Counted from the stretch's first letter, positions 7,427-16,313 are shown. The stretch is 64,000 nucleotides of DNA from Anaerolineae bacterium (GCA_023382655.1 JAHDWK010000002.1:1-64000), one strand, 5' to 3'. Translations and numbers: made by a program. The notes: generated from the sequence alone by a model not told the origin.

Positions 7427-9868
7427 TTATTCGTCACTGTCCCCAAATTTGGTCAGTTCTTCGGCAAGCTGGCGTAGGCGGGTTTGCACGGCGTGGTGGA
7501 CGGTGCCGGCCGGGTAGCTGCCGTCGCCATTGCGTTCCCCGGCAGGTACGCCGGTTAGCAGTTCGATGCCCTGGTCTATGGTGGTGATGGGCCAGATGTG
7601 GAACTGGTTGGCGGCCACGGCCGTGACCACATCTTCATGCAGCATCAAATGATCCCCATTACTCGCCGGAATCACCACCCCCTGGCTGCCGGTTAAGCCC
7701 CGTTTCTGGCACAGCCGGAAAAAGCCCTCAATCTTCTCATTCACCCCACCAATCGGCTGAATTTCGCCACGCTGATTCACCGAGCCGGTGACGCCAATAT
7801 CCTGGCGCAGCGGAATGTTGCTCAGGCTGGACAGCAGGGCAAACAGTTCCGTCGAAGCGGCGCTGTCGCCCTCCACCCCGGCGTAATTTTGCTCAAAAGT
7901 GATGCTGGCGCTCAGGGAGAGCGGCTGCTCCTGGGCATAGGTGCCGCCCAGGTAGCCTTGCAGCGTCAGCACCCCCTTTTCATGTAGTGGGCCAGACATT
8001 TCCGTTTCTCGCTCAATGTGGGTAATACCGTCATCCCCCATGTAGGTGCGGGCGGTGATGCGCCCCGGCTGTCCAAAGGCATAATCCCCCAGATCAATGA
8101 CCGATAACCCATTCACCTGCCCCACCACGCCGCCTTCGGTGGCAATGAAGATGACGCCATCGAGCATTTCCTGGAAAGCGTACTCTTCGGCGCGGCTGGC
8201 GCGGTAGATGCGTTCGTTTAATGCCTGCTGCACGTCGGCGGCGGTGGTGAGGGCACGGTCCGAAGCCACTTCGGATTCGCCCGAAGCCGAAGCGGGTTCG
8301 CCGTTCACCCCGGCCCAATAGCTCGCTTCCCGCACCAGGTCGGCCACTTCGCCAAAGCGGGTGGTGAGTTTGAGCTGGTGTTCGGCCAGCCGCGAGCCGT
8401 ATTCAATCACTTTGGCCACGGCCGTGCGGTCAAAATGGCGCAATCCTTCCTCCTGGCAACGGCCGGCAATGAAGCTGGCATATTCGGCCATTGTCTCCGG
8501 GCTGCGGGGCATTTCCGTATCAAAATCAGCCCGCACTTTGAACAGTTGGGCAAAATCTTCATCGGTCTGGTAGAGAGAATAATAAAGGGGCAGGCTGCCC
8601 ACCAGGATGATTTTGACGTTCAGCGGAATGGGTTCCGGGTCTAGTGATTTCGCCATTACCTGGCCTGGTTCCAACATGGTAGGCGGCTGTGCGTAAATTT
8701 TGCCGTCTTTCAGCGCTCGTTTCAGCGCTTCCCACGCCCCCGGATTGCGGTAAAAGTCGCTGGCGTTGAGAATCAGATAACCGCCATTGGCCTGGTGCAG
8801 GCTGCCGCATTTGATATTGGTGAAATGTGTAGTCACCAGCCCGGCCTGCAATTCATACTCAATACGCCCAAACAGGCCATGAAAAGTAGGATTGGTTTCG
8901 CGGATGACGGGCGTACCTTCGGCGCCGCCGTTGTTCACAAATAGATTCACCGCATAGCGGCGCAGGTCAATCTCCTCGGTATTTTCACTATCCACCGGCG
9001 GCACAAAATCTTCAATCTGGGCCAACACATCCCGATGCAGTTCCGTCAGGTAAAGCTGCATCTCCTCATCATCTTTGTAACTTCCCAGAATGTCGGCAAA
9101 GTGATGTTGCACGGCGGCGGCGGCCACTTCGCGGTCAATCTCTTTCATGCGCCGCCGTGCGGTCATTTCCATTTGCCGCACCTGGTGTATCACGTCGGCC
9201 AGTTTTTCCGCCAGAGCCTGATGGGCGGTTTCCAGCGCGGCGCGTTGGTCGGGCGTCAACTGCTGCATCAGTTGGGCGATTTCCTGGGGGGAGAGCTGAC
9301 GGCCGTCGGTCACCAGGGCGATCACAAAACTAGAGGGCGTTTGCACCAGAGCGAAGCCATCCTTTTCCGCCTGTTCGCTGACTGTTTGCAGCAATTTGTT
9401 TTGCGCTTCTTCCAGTTCTTGCTGCATGGCGGCAATCGCGTTCTGGTACGCTTCGGCCTCAAATGCCTGCGGCAAATCCTGGCTGATGTCGCTGATCAAT
9501 TTAGACATACGCGCTTGAAAACGGGCGCCTTCACCGGCCGGCAGGGAGATGGCGCGCGGTTGGTAGGGCACGGTAAAGTTATGCACATAAACCCAGTCGG
9601 GTGGGGTGGTCTGGCCGTTGGCCTGTTCGCGCAGGAAATGTTCAATGGCGGTGGCCCGCCCCGTACCGGTAGCCCCCAGCACAAAAATGTTGTACCCCTG
9701 GCTTTGAATGCTGATGCCAAACTCAATGGCGCGGGTGCCGCGTGGCTGGCCGATGATGTGGCTGCGGGGTTGCAGCACGGCCGTTGTCTCAAATTCAAAC
9801 TGCGCGGCGTCACAAAAATGGCGTAATTTGTCGGGCGGCAATGGGGTAAGAGGCGATAACTTGGGCAT
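7427..9868 (-). CDS. Lon-like ATP-dependent protease (LonB/YcbZ type)
   Basis: This cytoplasmic AAA+ protease has 813 residues. The C-terminal Lon domain carries the Ser-Lys dyad: Ser669 in GVEGDSAAS and Lys712 in GGVNEKIEGFF. The N-terminal P-loop is GATGTGRAT (about 65-73), with Arg71 in place of the usual Lys, as I recall for this YcbZ-like branch. A coiled middle region (about 150-260) follows. ATG 9868 is supported by GGAGAGCAAA upstream; an open extension to 9922 lacks a ribosome binding site. Substrates are unknown. Confidence 0.88.
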   Translation of the reverse strand: MPKLSPLTPLPPDKLRHFCDAAQFEFETTAVLQPRSHIIGQPRGTRAIEFGISIQSQGYNIFVLGATGTGRATAIEHFLREQANGQTTPPDWVYVHNFTVPYQPRAISLPAGEGARFQARMSKLISDISQDLPQAFEAEAYQNAIAAMQQELEEAQNKLLQTVSEQAEKDGFALVQTPSSFVIALVTDGRQLSPQEIAQLMQQLTPDQRAALETAHQALAEKLADVIHQVRQMEMTARRRMKEIDREVAAAAVQHHFADILGSYKDDEEMQLYLTELHRDVLAQIEDFVPPVDSENTEEIDLRRYAVNLFVNNGGAEGTPVIRETNPTFHGLFGRIEYELQAGLVTTHFTNIKCGSLHQANGGYLILNASDFYRNPGAWEALKRALKDGKIYAQPPTMLEPGQVMAKSLDPEPIPLNVKIILVGSLPLYYSLYQTDEDFAQLFKVRADFDTEMPRSPETMAEYASFIAGRCQEEGLRHFDRTAVAKVIEYGSRLAEHQLKLTTRFGEVADLVREASYWAGVNGEPASASGESEVASDRALTTAADVQQALNERIYRASRAEEYAFQEMLDGVIFIATEGGVVGQVNGLSVIDLGDYAFGQPGRITARTYMGDDGITHIERETEMSGPLHEKGVLTLQGYLGGTYAQEQPLSLSASITFEQNYAGVEGDSAASTELFALLSSLSNIPLRQDIGVTGSVNQRGEIQPIGGVNEKIEGFFRLCQKRGLTGSQGVVIPASNGDHLMLHEDVVTAVAANQFHIWPITTIDQGIELLTGVPAGERNGDGSYPAGTVHHAVQTRLRQLAEELTKFGDSDE

Positions 9869-10182
9869 TTTGCTCTCCGTTACAAAAATTGGGTAAAATA
9901 AAGTATCACCCAACCGCCCCATCTATGCAACAGACACGGCCGTACCCCGCACCAATGCCCGGTGATCGTTCACATTCAAATCTGTCATCAAGTATGGTAG
10001 GGGTGGGACAGGCGGGCAAGAGCCTGGTCGGTACAAATCACTTCGTTCCCGCCTGTCTCACCCCGTTTGGCGGAAATGGGTAAATAATGGGGTGAGACGG
10101 CGCGGAGATGAGACCTCTTGTTTTGACCAGATGCAACCCGCGCCGTCCCACTCTTACGCCGGAGCGAAAAACAAGTTGAAAA
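9869..10182. other. Intergenic stretch with two stacked hairpins
   Basis: No convincing gene is present in these 314 bases. It holds two long hairpins with related stems. GGGGTGGGACAGGCGGG (10000-10016) pairs with 10048-10064 with one mismatch. GGGTGAGACGGCGCGG (10090-10105) pairs with 10138-10153 with one mismatch. Both begin GGGTGRGAC. They may be one mobile-type repeat or a structured RNA. Confidence 0.5.
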
Positions 10183-11148
10183 TCACTTTTGGTTGTCTTT
10201 CTTATTGCGTTCCATCTTTAGTCGAACCATTTCAGCTTTCGCTCTTTGAGGATCCGATGCTGCCTTTTCAGGTCCTCCTGCATTGGCAATGGCTTGAGAT
10301 GCAACATCTTCTAGCGGATTGCGTTCTTTGGCCGGAATCTCTCTGTTGACTACCTTTTCATTTTCTGCCAACGGTTTGCTTACCCCAAAATATTTCTTAG
10401 AAACTTCCTCGAAGATTGCTTCTCCAAGACTTTGAACCAAGTTGGATATTTGAGTGATGTAGTCGGAAGTTATCGAAATTGGTTCATCGACAATCAGTCC
10501 TCGCTTTTCTTTATCATTCAGTTTATCAATGTATTTGTCCTGAGTAATAATGCCCCCGTTATGAACAATGGCGTTTCTGTCGAGATCAGCTCGATACAAA
10601 AGTCTATCATCAGTCTTGATAGGTAATGACAACGTATTTACGAAGTAACTCAAATATGCATCTGGGCTTTTTCTTATCAACTCCCATATTGCTTTGTCTG
10701 ATATTCTTTCGAGATACTCTGAGTTTAGAGAGGACAAGGCAGAGGTACTATACTCATTTAATGCCTTTTTCCCTGATGGAGTAACTTCCAAAATTGAAGG
10801 ATTTAGTAGCCAGATAGTACGCAATGTGTCTGTTATGAATGCTTCAAGGTGAGCCATTATCATTGTCAACTCATGATACGCCAGTATCCGAGCCTTTCGG
10901 CCATCAAATACAATGTGAATCACTGGTTCAATATCGAGAAGCATATGGTCAGTGCGATAACCTCCTGACACTTCATGGAATGACCGCCTAAAAAAATTTA
11001 CCAGAAACGGTGTTTCTACTTTAGTATCTTCTTGAATTTTGGTCGGATCATCAGGAATAGCTTTGGCAGCATGGTAGAAAATCAACTCGGTTTGCTGTAT
11101 CGAAGCTAAAAAAAAGCTATACCTTTTGCGAAAATCTTTCCAATCCAT
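10183..11148 (-). CDS. HEPN-type domain protein, possible RNase or defence protein
   Basis: I do not recognise a named family with certainty. The 321-residue, mainly helical protein contains RNAIVH (Arg191 to His196) followed by NGG, matching the R-X4-6-H motif of HEPN domains, many of which are RNases in toxin or antiviral systems. The charged tail (about 270-321) is disordered in appearance. ATG 11148 has AGAGG 6 bases upstream. The gene is more AT-rich than its neighbours and lacks the ACGGCCGT octamer, consistent with acquisition. No antitoxin-like partner adjoins it. Confidence 0.55.
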   Translation of the reverse strand: MDWKDFRKRYSFFLASIQQTELIFYHAAKAIPDDPTKIQEDTKVETPFLVNFFRRSFHEVSGGYRTDHMLLDIEPVIHIVFDGRKARILAYHELTMIMAHLEAFITDTLRTIWLLNPSILEVTPSGKKALNEYSTSALSSLNSEYLERISDKAIWELIRKSPDAYLSYFVNTLSLPIKTDDRLLYRADLDRNAIVHNGGIITQDKYIDKLNDKEKRGLIVDEPISITSDYITQISNLVQSLGEAIFEEVSKKYFGVSKPLAENEKVVNREIPAKERNPLEDVASQAIANAGGPEKAASDPQRAKAEMVRLKMERNKKDNQK

Positions 11149-11263
11149 TTTTGCCTCTATCAACAAGCTAATGCCATCTTATTCATTCAATACGACAGTC
11201 CACGTCAAACTTGCATGAAGGAAAGAGAATAGCGAAGAAAAATGTGGCGTCAAGAATGGGCGG

Positions 11264-11294
11264 AGACATGCGATTTTTCAAAAATCGGATGTCT
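11264..11294. repeat. Hairpin copy 1 (AGACATNCGATTTTT type)
   Basis: AGACATGCGATTTTT pairs with AAAAATCGGATGTCT across a tiny loop (one mismatch). A near-identical hairpin lies at 12087-12120. The two copies bracket the AlkZ-related gene. Confidence 0.65.
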
Positions 11295-11315
11295 GAGGTG
11301 CAGGTCGTTGAACGA

Positions 11316-11420
11316 CTAGGGGGTGGGGATTTCCAGGGCTTCGAGTAGTTGCGGCTGGTCGGCCAGGGCGTAGCGGACCACTTGCAGCAGCGTCACCAGC
11401 CACACCCGCGCTTCACTCCA
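11316..11420 (-). pseudogene. C-terminal remnant of an unknown protein
   Basis: This frame encodes a plausible, GC-rich C-terminal tail (VWLVTLLQVVRYALADQ..., ending EIPTP) of about 33 residues, but has no start of its own. It continues only into the antisense-like frame of the next gene. It may be what is left of a gene disrupted when the 11.3-12.1 kb segment was inserted. Weak evidence. Confidence 0.3.
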
Positions 11421-11421
11421 C

Positions 11422-12000
11422 TCAATCCTCCACGATATGAAGCTCCCAAATTTCTGGATAAAGCTCCTGAAAGGGCAGCCAGGTATCACGCTCAATTCCC
11501 GGATCATTGGAACGAACGATATTCAGCGAAATCTGAAGATTCTTCAATGCCGTATCAAACTGGCTCTTAGAACAACCATATGCTTCCATCACCTCATCGC
11601 GCAGCGCCGTCGTCTCCCACGGCTCATTGCGAATCTTCTCGAAAATATACGCTGCTAACGGATTCAGTTGAGCGATATTACGGTGACATGATGCAAAATG
11701 GAAATCTCGCAAATAGTCCATCGTCATCAACACCGCAAAGCCCCCTTTAATTTTGCCGTAGAAAATCTCATCAGGAAACGTGGCCGGCAGACGATTCTTC
11801 CAATCCCAAACGGCCGTAATCTTTTCCCCCCACCCATCCTCTCCTGGCTGCTTTTCCGGTAAATCAACATACTCCCAAAGCGACGGAAGCCCGCTTTTTG
11901 AACTTTCAAATATCGTGCAAATCTGCAACTCCCGAATCAACAAACGAGCTTCTTCAAATGTTTTGATCATACCTTTTTCACCAACGCCTCCATACACCAT
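11422..12000 (-). CDS. AlkZ-related winged-helix protein
   Basis: The 192-residue protein contains LPSLWEYVDLP, WDWKNRLPATFPDEIFYGKIKGG and a C-terminal segment with ETTALRDEVMEAYGCSKSQFDTALKNLQ. These resemble proteins annotated as AlkZ-related, distant relatives of the YcaQ/AlkZ crosslink glycosylase fold. Catalytic function is not shown. The start at 12000 overlaps by one base (TGATG) the stop of a 30-codon upstream ORF, suggesting coupling; an in-frame ATG at 11970 is an alternative. It is flanked on both sides by the same hairpin. Confidence 0.5.
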   Translation of the reverse strand: MVYGGVGEKGMIKTFEEARLLIRELQICTIFESSKSGLPSLWEYVDLPEKQPGEDGWGEKITAVWDWKNRLPATFPDEIFYGKIKGGFAVLMTMDYLRDFHFASCHRNIAQLNPLAAYIFEKIRNEPWETTALRDEVMEAYGCSKSQFDTALKNLQISLNIVRSNDPGIERDTWLPFQELYPEIWELHIVED

Positions 12001-12092
12001 CAGTTTTCAACTTCATACTCTGTCATGAAATGCAGAATTTCCATCTGGCAAAAAGCATAGTAGACAGGCAAAGCAGCGTCAACATCAGACAT
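12000..12092 (-). CDS. 30-residue ORF coupled to the AlkZ-related gene
   Basis: ATG at 12092, inside the left arm of the hairpin, opens a short frame (MSDVDAALPVYYAFCQMEIL...). It ends EYEVEN with TGA sharing its last base with the next gene's ATG. It may be a leader peptide, a truncated gene tail or chance. No homology recognised. Confidence 0.3.
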   Translation of the reverse strand: MSDVDAALPVYYAFCQMEILHFMTEYEVEN

Positions 12093-12120
12093 CCGATTTT
12101 TCAAAAAAAATCGGATGTCT
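12087..12120. repeat. Hairpin copy 2 (AGACATNCGATTTTT type)
   Basis: AGACATCCGATTTTT pairs with AAAATCGGATGTCT around a short A-rich loop. It is a near copy of 11264-11294. With a T-run inside the stem it could also end transcription. Confidence 0.65.
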
Positions 12121-12151
12121 CGCTTCCCCCACATATCTGCTACACTTTGCG

Positions 12152-14701
12152 ATGATGAATGAACCAACACACGCCCGCAAACCAGAGATCATGAGTCCCG
12201 CCGGCCATTGGCCGCAGCTACACGCCGCCATCGAGGCCGGCGCTGACGCCGTCTACTTCGGCCTCAAACATTTCACCGCCCGCGCCAAAGTCGGCTTCGC
12301 CCTCTCCGAACTACCCGACGTCATGCAAACCCTGCACCAGCGCGGCGTGCGCGGCTACGTCACCTTCAACACCCTCATCTTCGACCACGAACTGAGCGAA
12401 GCCGCCCAAACAATAGCCGCCATCGCCACCGCCGGAACAGACGCCATCATTGTGCAAGACGTGGGCATCACCCAACTGGCGCACCAGATCGCGCCCGATT
12501 TGCCCCTGTATGGCAGCACCCAAATGAGCATCACCGACGTGGCCGGGATTCGCCTGGCGCAGCAATTGGGCGTCAGCCGCGTGGTGCTGGCGCGGGAACT
12601 GTCGCTGGACGAGGTGCGCCAGATTCGCGCCCAGACGGATTGTGAATTGGAACTCTTTGTGCATGGCGCACTGTGCGTCTCCTACTCCGGGCAATGTTTT
12701 TCGTCAGAAGCGTGGGGCGGGCGCAGCGCCAATCGCGGCCAATGTGCCCAGGCGTGCCGCCTGCCCTATGAATTGATGGTGGATGACCGGCTGCGGCCGC
12801 TGGGTGACGCCCGCTACCTGCTCTCCCCCGGCGACCTCTACGCCCTGCACCAGATTCCCGAAATTGTGCAAATGGGCATCACCGCGTTGAAAATTGAGGG
12901 GCGCTACAAAGATGCCGATTATGTGGCCCTGACCACCCGTGCCTACCGGCAGGCGGTGGATGCGGCCTGGGACGGCCGTCCCGCCCCCGTCACCCCCGCC
13001 GCCGAAGAGCAGCTAACCCAGGTCTATTCGCGTGGCCTCGGCCCCTGGTTTCTCACAGGCACCAATCATCAGACAGTGGTGGACGGCCGTGCCCCCCGCC
13101 ATCGTGGTCTCTTCATGGGCCAGGTCACGCGCGTCTCCGCCGACGCCGTACACATTGCCCCCGCTGCCACCGCCACCCCGCTCAAAGCCGGTGACGGTGT
13201 GGTTTTCGACGCTGCCGACTGGCGTAGCCCCGAAGAGCCGGAAGAAGGCGGCCATATTTACCAGGTCATGCCCGCCGCCACCGGCCAATTGACGCTGCGT
13301 TTTGGCAATGGCGCGGTCAACTTCAACCGCATTCGCCCCGGCGACCGGCTGTGGCGCACCCATGACCCGGCGCTGGACAAGGCGGTACGGCCGTATACCC
13401 AACCCGCCACCCCTGTCCACAAACAGCCCGTCCACGTACAGGTTTCGGCAAAAGTGGGGGAGCGGTTAACGGCTGTATGGACATTGCGCAACCAGCCACA
13501 CATTCAGGTGACGATGCAATCGCCCGCACCACTCACCCCTGCCCAAAACCAGGCCATCAACGAAGTTCGTCTGCGCGAACAACTGGGGCGACTGGGCAAC
13601 ACACCCTACGAACTGATCGAGCTACATCTGGTGAGCGACGGCCGTGCCTTTGCCCCCACCTCCCTGCTCAACGACCTGCGCCGCCAGGCCGTAGAACAAC
13701 TCGCCGCCCAACAAAGCCAGCCGCCGAAGATGACCATTCACGATGCTACGGCCGTGCTCCACACCGCCCTCACCACCCTCACCACCCAATCCCCCCTCAC
13801 GCATCACGCATCACGCATCACGGATCACGTCCACCTCCTCATCCGCACCCCCGAACAACTCGAAGCCGCCCTCACCCTGCGCCCCGCCAGCATCACCCTG
13901 GACTACCTCGATCTGTACGGTCTGCGCCCCGCCGTCGAGCGCGTGCAGGCGGCCGGCATCACCGCCCGCGTCGCCAGCCCGCGCATCCTCAAACCTGGCG
14001 AAGAGGGCATCGTCAACTTTCTGCGCCGGTTAGACTGCCAGATTTTGGTGCGCGCCAATGGGCTGTTGGCGATGTTGCAAGAAGGTGAACACCCGCCGGG
14101 CCACCCGCCGCTCATTGGCGACTTCAGCCTCAACGCGGCCAACGTACTCACCGCCCACACCTTCCTGCAAACGGGGTTGCTGCGCCTGACGCCCACCCAC
14201 GACCTGAACGCCGCCCAAATCACCGAACTGGCGCGGCAAATCGGCCCGGACAAAATCGAGGCAGTGGTCTACCAACACCTGCCCGTTTTCCACACTGAAC
14301 ATTGTGTCTTCTGCCGCTTCCTCTCCACCGGCACCAGTTATAAGGATTGTGGGACGCCATGTGAGAAGCATAAAGTGGGGTTGCGGGATGGCAACGGCCG
14401 TGTCCATCCCGTATTGGCCGACGTCGGCTGCCGCAACACCGTCTTTGGCGCGGAAGCCCAGGAAGCCAGCCATCATTTGGCCGCCTGGCGGCGGGCTGGT
14501 ATTCACCATCTACGCCTGGAATTCGCTCACGAAACGGCCGACCAGGTGACAAAAATCACTAACGTCTTCCAACAAGCCCTCACCGGGCAGATCGCCATGC
14601 CCGAACTCACCCGTCACCTGCACCGGCTGGCCCCCCAAAACATCACCGAAGGCAGCCTCTTCGTCCCCGACAACTACCTCATGCTGCCCGTGCTGCAATG
14701 A
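12152..14701 (+). CDS. rlhA: U32-family protein, RlhA-type 23S rRNA hydroxylation
   Basis: The 849-residue protein starts with the U32 'peptidase' domain (EIMSPAGHWPQLHAAIEAGADAVYFG). Four cysteines (175, 182, 198, 202) within CVSYSGQC...GQCAQAC fit an iron-sulfur site. E. coli RlhA (YdcP) hydroxylates C2501 of 23S rRNA; the DUF3656-like extension and further cysteines (HCVFCRF, CGTPCEKH) fit that long subfamily. A dispersed repeat arm lies in frame at about residues 548-560. No ribosome binding site is seen. TACACT at 12140-12145, 7 bases before ATG, suggests a leaderless mRNA. Confidence 0.85.
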   Translation: MMNEPTHARKPEIMSPAGHWPQLHAAIEAGADAVYFGLKHFTARAKVGFALSELPDVMQTLHQRGVRGYVTFNTLIFDHELSEAAQTIAAIATAGTDAIIVQDVGITQLAHQIAPDLPLYGSTQMSITDVAGIRLAQQLGVSRVVLARELSLDEVRQIRAQTDCELELFVHGALCVSYSGQCFSSEAWGGRSANRGQCAQACRLPYELMVDDRLRPLGDARYLLSPGDLYALHQIPEIVQMGITALKIEGRYKDADYVALTTRAYRQAVDAAWDGRPAPVTPAAEEQLTQVYSRGLGPWFLTGTNHQTVVDGRAPRHRGLFMGQVTRVSADAVHIAPAATATPLKAGDGVVFDAADWRSPEEPEEGGHIYQVMPAATGQLTLRFGNGAVNFNRIRPGDRLWRTHDPALDKAVRPYTQPATPVHKQPVHVQVSAKVGERLTAVWTLRNQPHIQVTMQSPAPLTPAQNQAINEVRLREQLGRLGNTPYELIELHLVSDGRAFAPTSLLNDLRRQAVEQLAAQQSQPPKMTIHDATAVLHTALTTLTTQSPLTHHASRITDHVHLLIRTPEQLEAALTLRPASITLDYLDLYGLRPAVERVQAAGITARVASPRILKPGEEGIVNFLRRLDCQILVRANGLLAMLQEGEHPPGHPPLIGDFSLNAANVLTAHTFLQTGLLRLTPTHDLNAAQITELARQIGPDKIEAVVYQHLPVFHTEHCVFCRFLSTGTSYKDCGTPCEKHKVGLRDGNGRVHPVLADVGCRNTVFGAEAQEASHHLAAWRRAGIHHLRLEFAHETADQVTKITNVFQQALTGQIAMPELTRHLHRLAPQNITEGSLFVPDNYLMLPVLQ

Positions 14702-14725
14702 ATATGGAAGCACATCCCACTTGAT

Positions 14726-15214
14726 TCAAACAAGCCCTAAAAAGCTGCGAATATGCACGGCCGTGCCCACCAATCGCGCTATCTGAATCTTGCCCCCACC
14801 GGCTAACTGCACCATCCGCCCCTTGTCCAGCACCAGCAGCAAGTGATGGGTACGGCTGACCAGCCGGTCGCTGGGGTCGTAGGCCCGCCCCAGACCCACC
14901 GTCACCTGCTGAATGGCGCTCAGGGCGTGTGTCTGCTCTGTTTGCCGCAGTACACTGTGGCGGCGCACCGTCACCGTGCCCACCGTCTTGTCAAATGTAG
15001 CCGTCGTCGAGCCTGCCAGCAGCAGCACGGCCGTGCCCAACCCCGCCAGGAACAGGATCACACCCAGGAGGCGGCCGGGCCACACCCCCACCGCGATCAC
15101 CTGCGTCCACAACGCCCACACGCTGGCAGCCAGCAAAAACACCCCCAACATATACAGCGCCACCGGGCGCTGCCGCAACACGAGGCGCGACTCTGTTTCT
15201 TCAATCACTTTCAT
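14726..15214 (-). CDS. Small membrane protein of unknown function
   Basis: 162 residues with two hydrophobic helices (about 20-40 and 50-75), then a soluble C-terminal part containing FDKTVGTVTVRRHSVL and a YDPSD segment. This resembles two-helix proteins with a PH-like cytoplasmic domain, but I cannot assign a family. The start chosen is MKVIEETE at 15214; the frame is open to 15283 only through a hairpin. It is convergent with the U32 gene. Confidence 0.6.
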   Translation of the reverse strand: MKVIEETESRLVLRQRPVALYMLGVFLLAASVWALWTQVIAVGVWPGRLLGVILFLAGLGTAVLLLAGSTTATFDKTVGTVTVRRHSVLRQTEQTHALSAIQQVTVGLGRAYDPSDRLVSRTHHLLLVLDKGRMVQLAGGGKIQIARLVGTAVHIRSFLGLV

Positions 15215-15232
15215 ACTGGCCCCATCATAACA

Positions 15233-15271
15233 GGCAGGTGGCAGGTGGCAAGTGATCACCTGCCACCTGCC
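15233..15271. repeat. 15-bp perfect hairpin (GGCAGGTGGCAGGTG arms)
   Basis: Arms 15233-15247 and 15257-15271 are perfect reverse complements. Each arm is itself two tandem GGCAGGTG-type units. This is the same architecture (short tandem unit plus inverted copy) as the other dispersed families in the window. Confidence 0.65.
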
Positions 15272-15355
15272 GCTATAGTCCATTTCTACACCGTTTTGGC
15301 GCTACAACGAATCGCCGATCCGGGTAAAATGAGGAGGTATGTTTGATTGACGCTG

Positions 15356-15430
15356 AGTGCAATGAGTGGCGCCAGGCGAGGGGCAAAACCGTTTCGGTTA
15401 ACCGGATGAGAACGCCCCTTGCCGGGCACT
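15356..15430 (+). promoter_or_regulatory. Structured 5' leader candidate
   Basis: Upstream of the gene at 15452, AGTGC (15356-15360) can pair with GCACT (15426-15430). GGCGAGGGGC (15375-15384) can pair with GCCCCTTGCC (15414-15423, one mismatch). A small AACC/GGTT hairpin lies inside. It could be a cis-regulatory RNA; no known riboswitch class is recognised. Confidence 0.35.
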
Positions 15431-15451
15431 GCCCTTCAAAAAGAGGGAAAA

Positions 15452-16282
15452 ATGAGAACGTTTAAGTTAGTTGTGGCCTGGATATTAGTGGTGCTGTCCG
15501 TTTTGGGTATCATTGCCGTGCTGATTGGCCTGGTCGCCAGTTGGCAGATACGCAATAGGGCGACGGAAGCGACGGTGAATTTGTTGACGGCAGGGGAAAC
15601 GGCCGTGACCACCCTCAGCAACGGGATGGGCCGCATTGATGACCGGCTGGCTGTCACCCAACAAAACATCGAAACATTGGAAAACAACATTACCAACACC
15701 GGCGCGGATGTGACTGAAAATAGTCTGGTGGGGCAGGCCATCTCTGCCCAAATCAGCGAAGAAACGGCCGCCTCTATTGCCGAAGCTAGAGCGACGGTCA
15801 CGGCCATTACCGACGCCGTTAGCACGCTCAATGCGGCCATCAACGCCGCCAACGCCATCCCCTTTGTGCAGCTAGACGGTTTTGTGCCCGAACTGGTGGG
15901 GGACATTGCCACTGGCATCGCCGAATTGGAGCAAAGCGTGACCACATTCCGTACCGGCGTACAACAACGGCGCGAGGATCGCATTGCCGACACAGTGGGC
16001 TACTTCACCGGCATTACAGCAGAAATGAGTGACCGCGTGGGGCAGGTACAAAGTCGTCTGGAAACGGCCGAAACCCGATTGGATACCACCACCAACAGAC
16101 TGGAATCCGCAAAGATCAGGCTGCCCCGCATCTACACCACCATCACCATTGCCGCCAATGTGGCCCTGCTGCTGATCGGCGTCGCTTTTGGCAGCCTGCT
16201 GCTGCACGGCTGGGCGCTGACCAAAAACCCCGACCTGACGTTGAAGGAACTGGCTTCTGGTAAAAGCACGGACGCCGGGTAG
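15452..16282 (+). CDS. Membrane-anchored coiled-coil protein, unknown
   Basis: 276 residues. An N-terminal transmembrane helix (about 5-30) is followed by a long Ala/Thr/Glu-rich helical, probably coiled-coil region (40-225, with repeated RLETAETRLDTTTNRLE-like heptads). A second transmembrane helix follows near 235-258. No enzyme motif is seen. It may be a scaffold or envelope stress protein. ATG 15452 has AAGAGGGAAAA upstream. Confidence 0.6.
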   Translation: MRTFKLVVAWILVVLSVLGIIAVLIGLVASWQIRNRATEATVNLLTAGETAVTTLSNGMGRIDDRLAVTQQNIETLENNITNTGADVTENSLVGQAISAQISEETAASIAEARATVTAITDAVSTLNAAINAANAIPFVQLDGFVPELVGDIATGIAELEQSVTTFRTGVQQRREDRIADTVGYFTGITAEMSDRVGQVQSRLETAETRLDTTTNRLESAKIRLPRIYTTITIAANVALLLIGVAFGSLLLHGWALTKNPDLTLKELASGKSTDAG

Positions 16283-16313
16283 CCACCGATTAAAATCGGC
16301 GTCTGCTACAAAA

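Noticed and set aside
9035..9826. 263-residue ORF opposite the Lon-like gene
   Set aside because: Shadow frame of a gene with an intact Ser-Lys dyad.
9889..10083. 64-residue ORF in the hairpin region
   Set aside because: It crosses a long inverted repeat, lacks a ribosome binding site and has no protein-like pattern.
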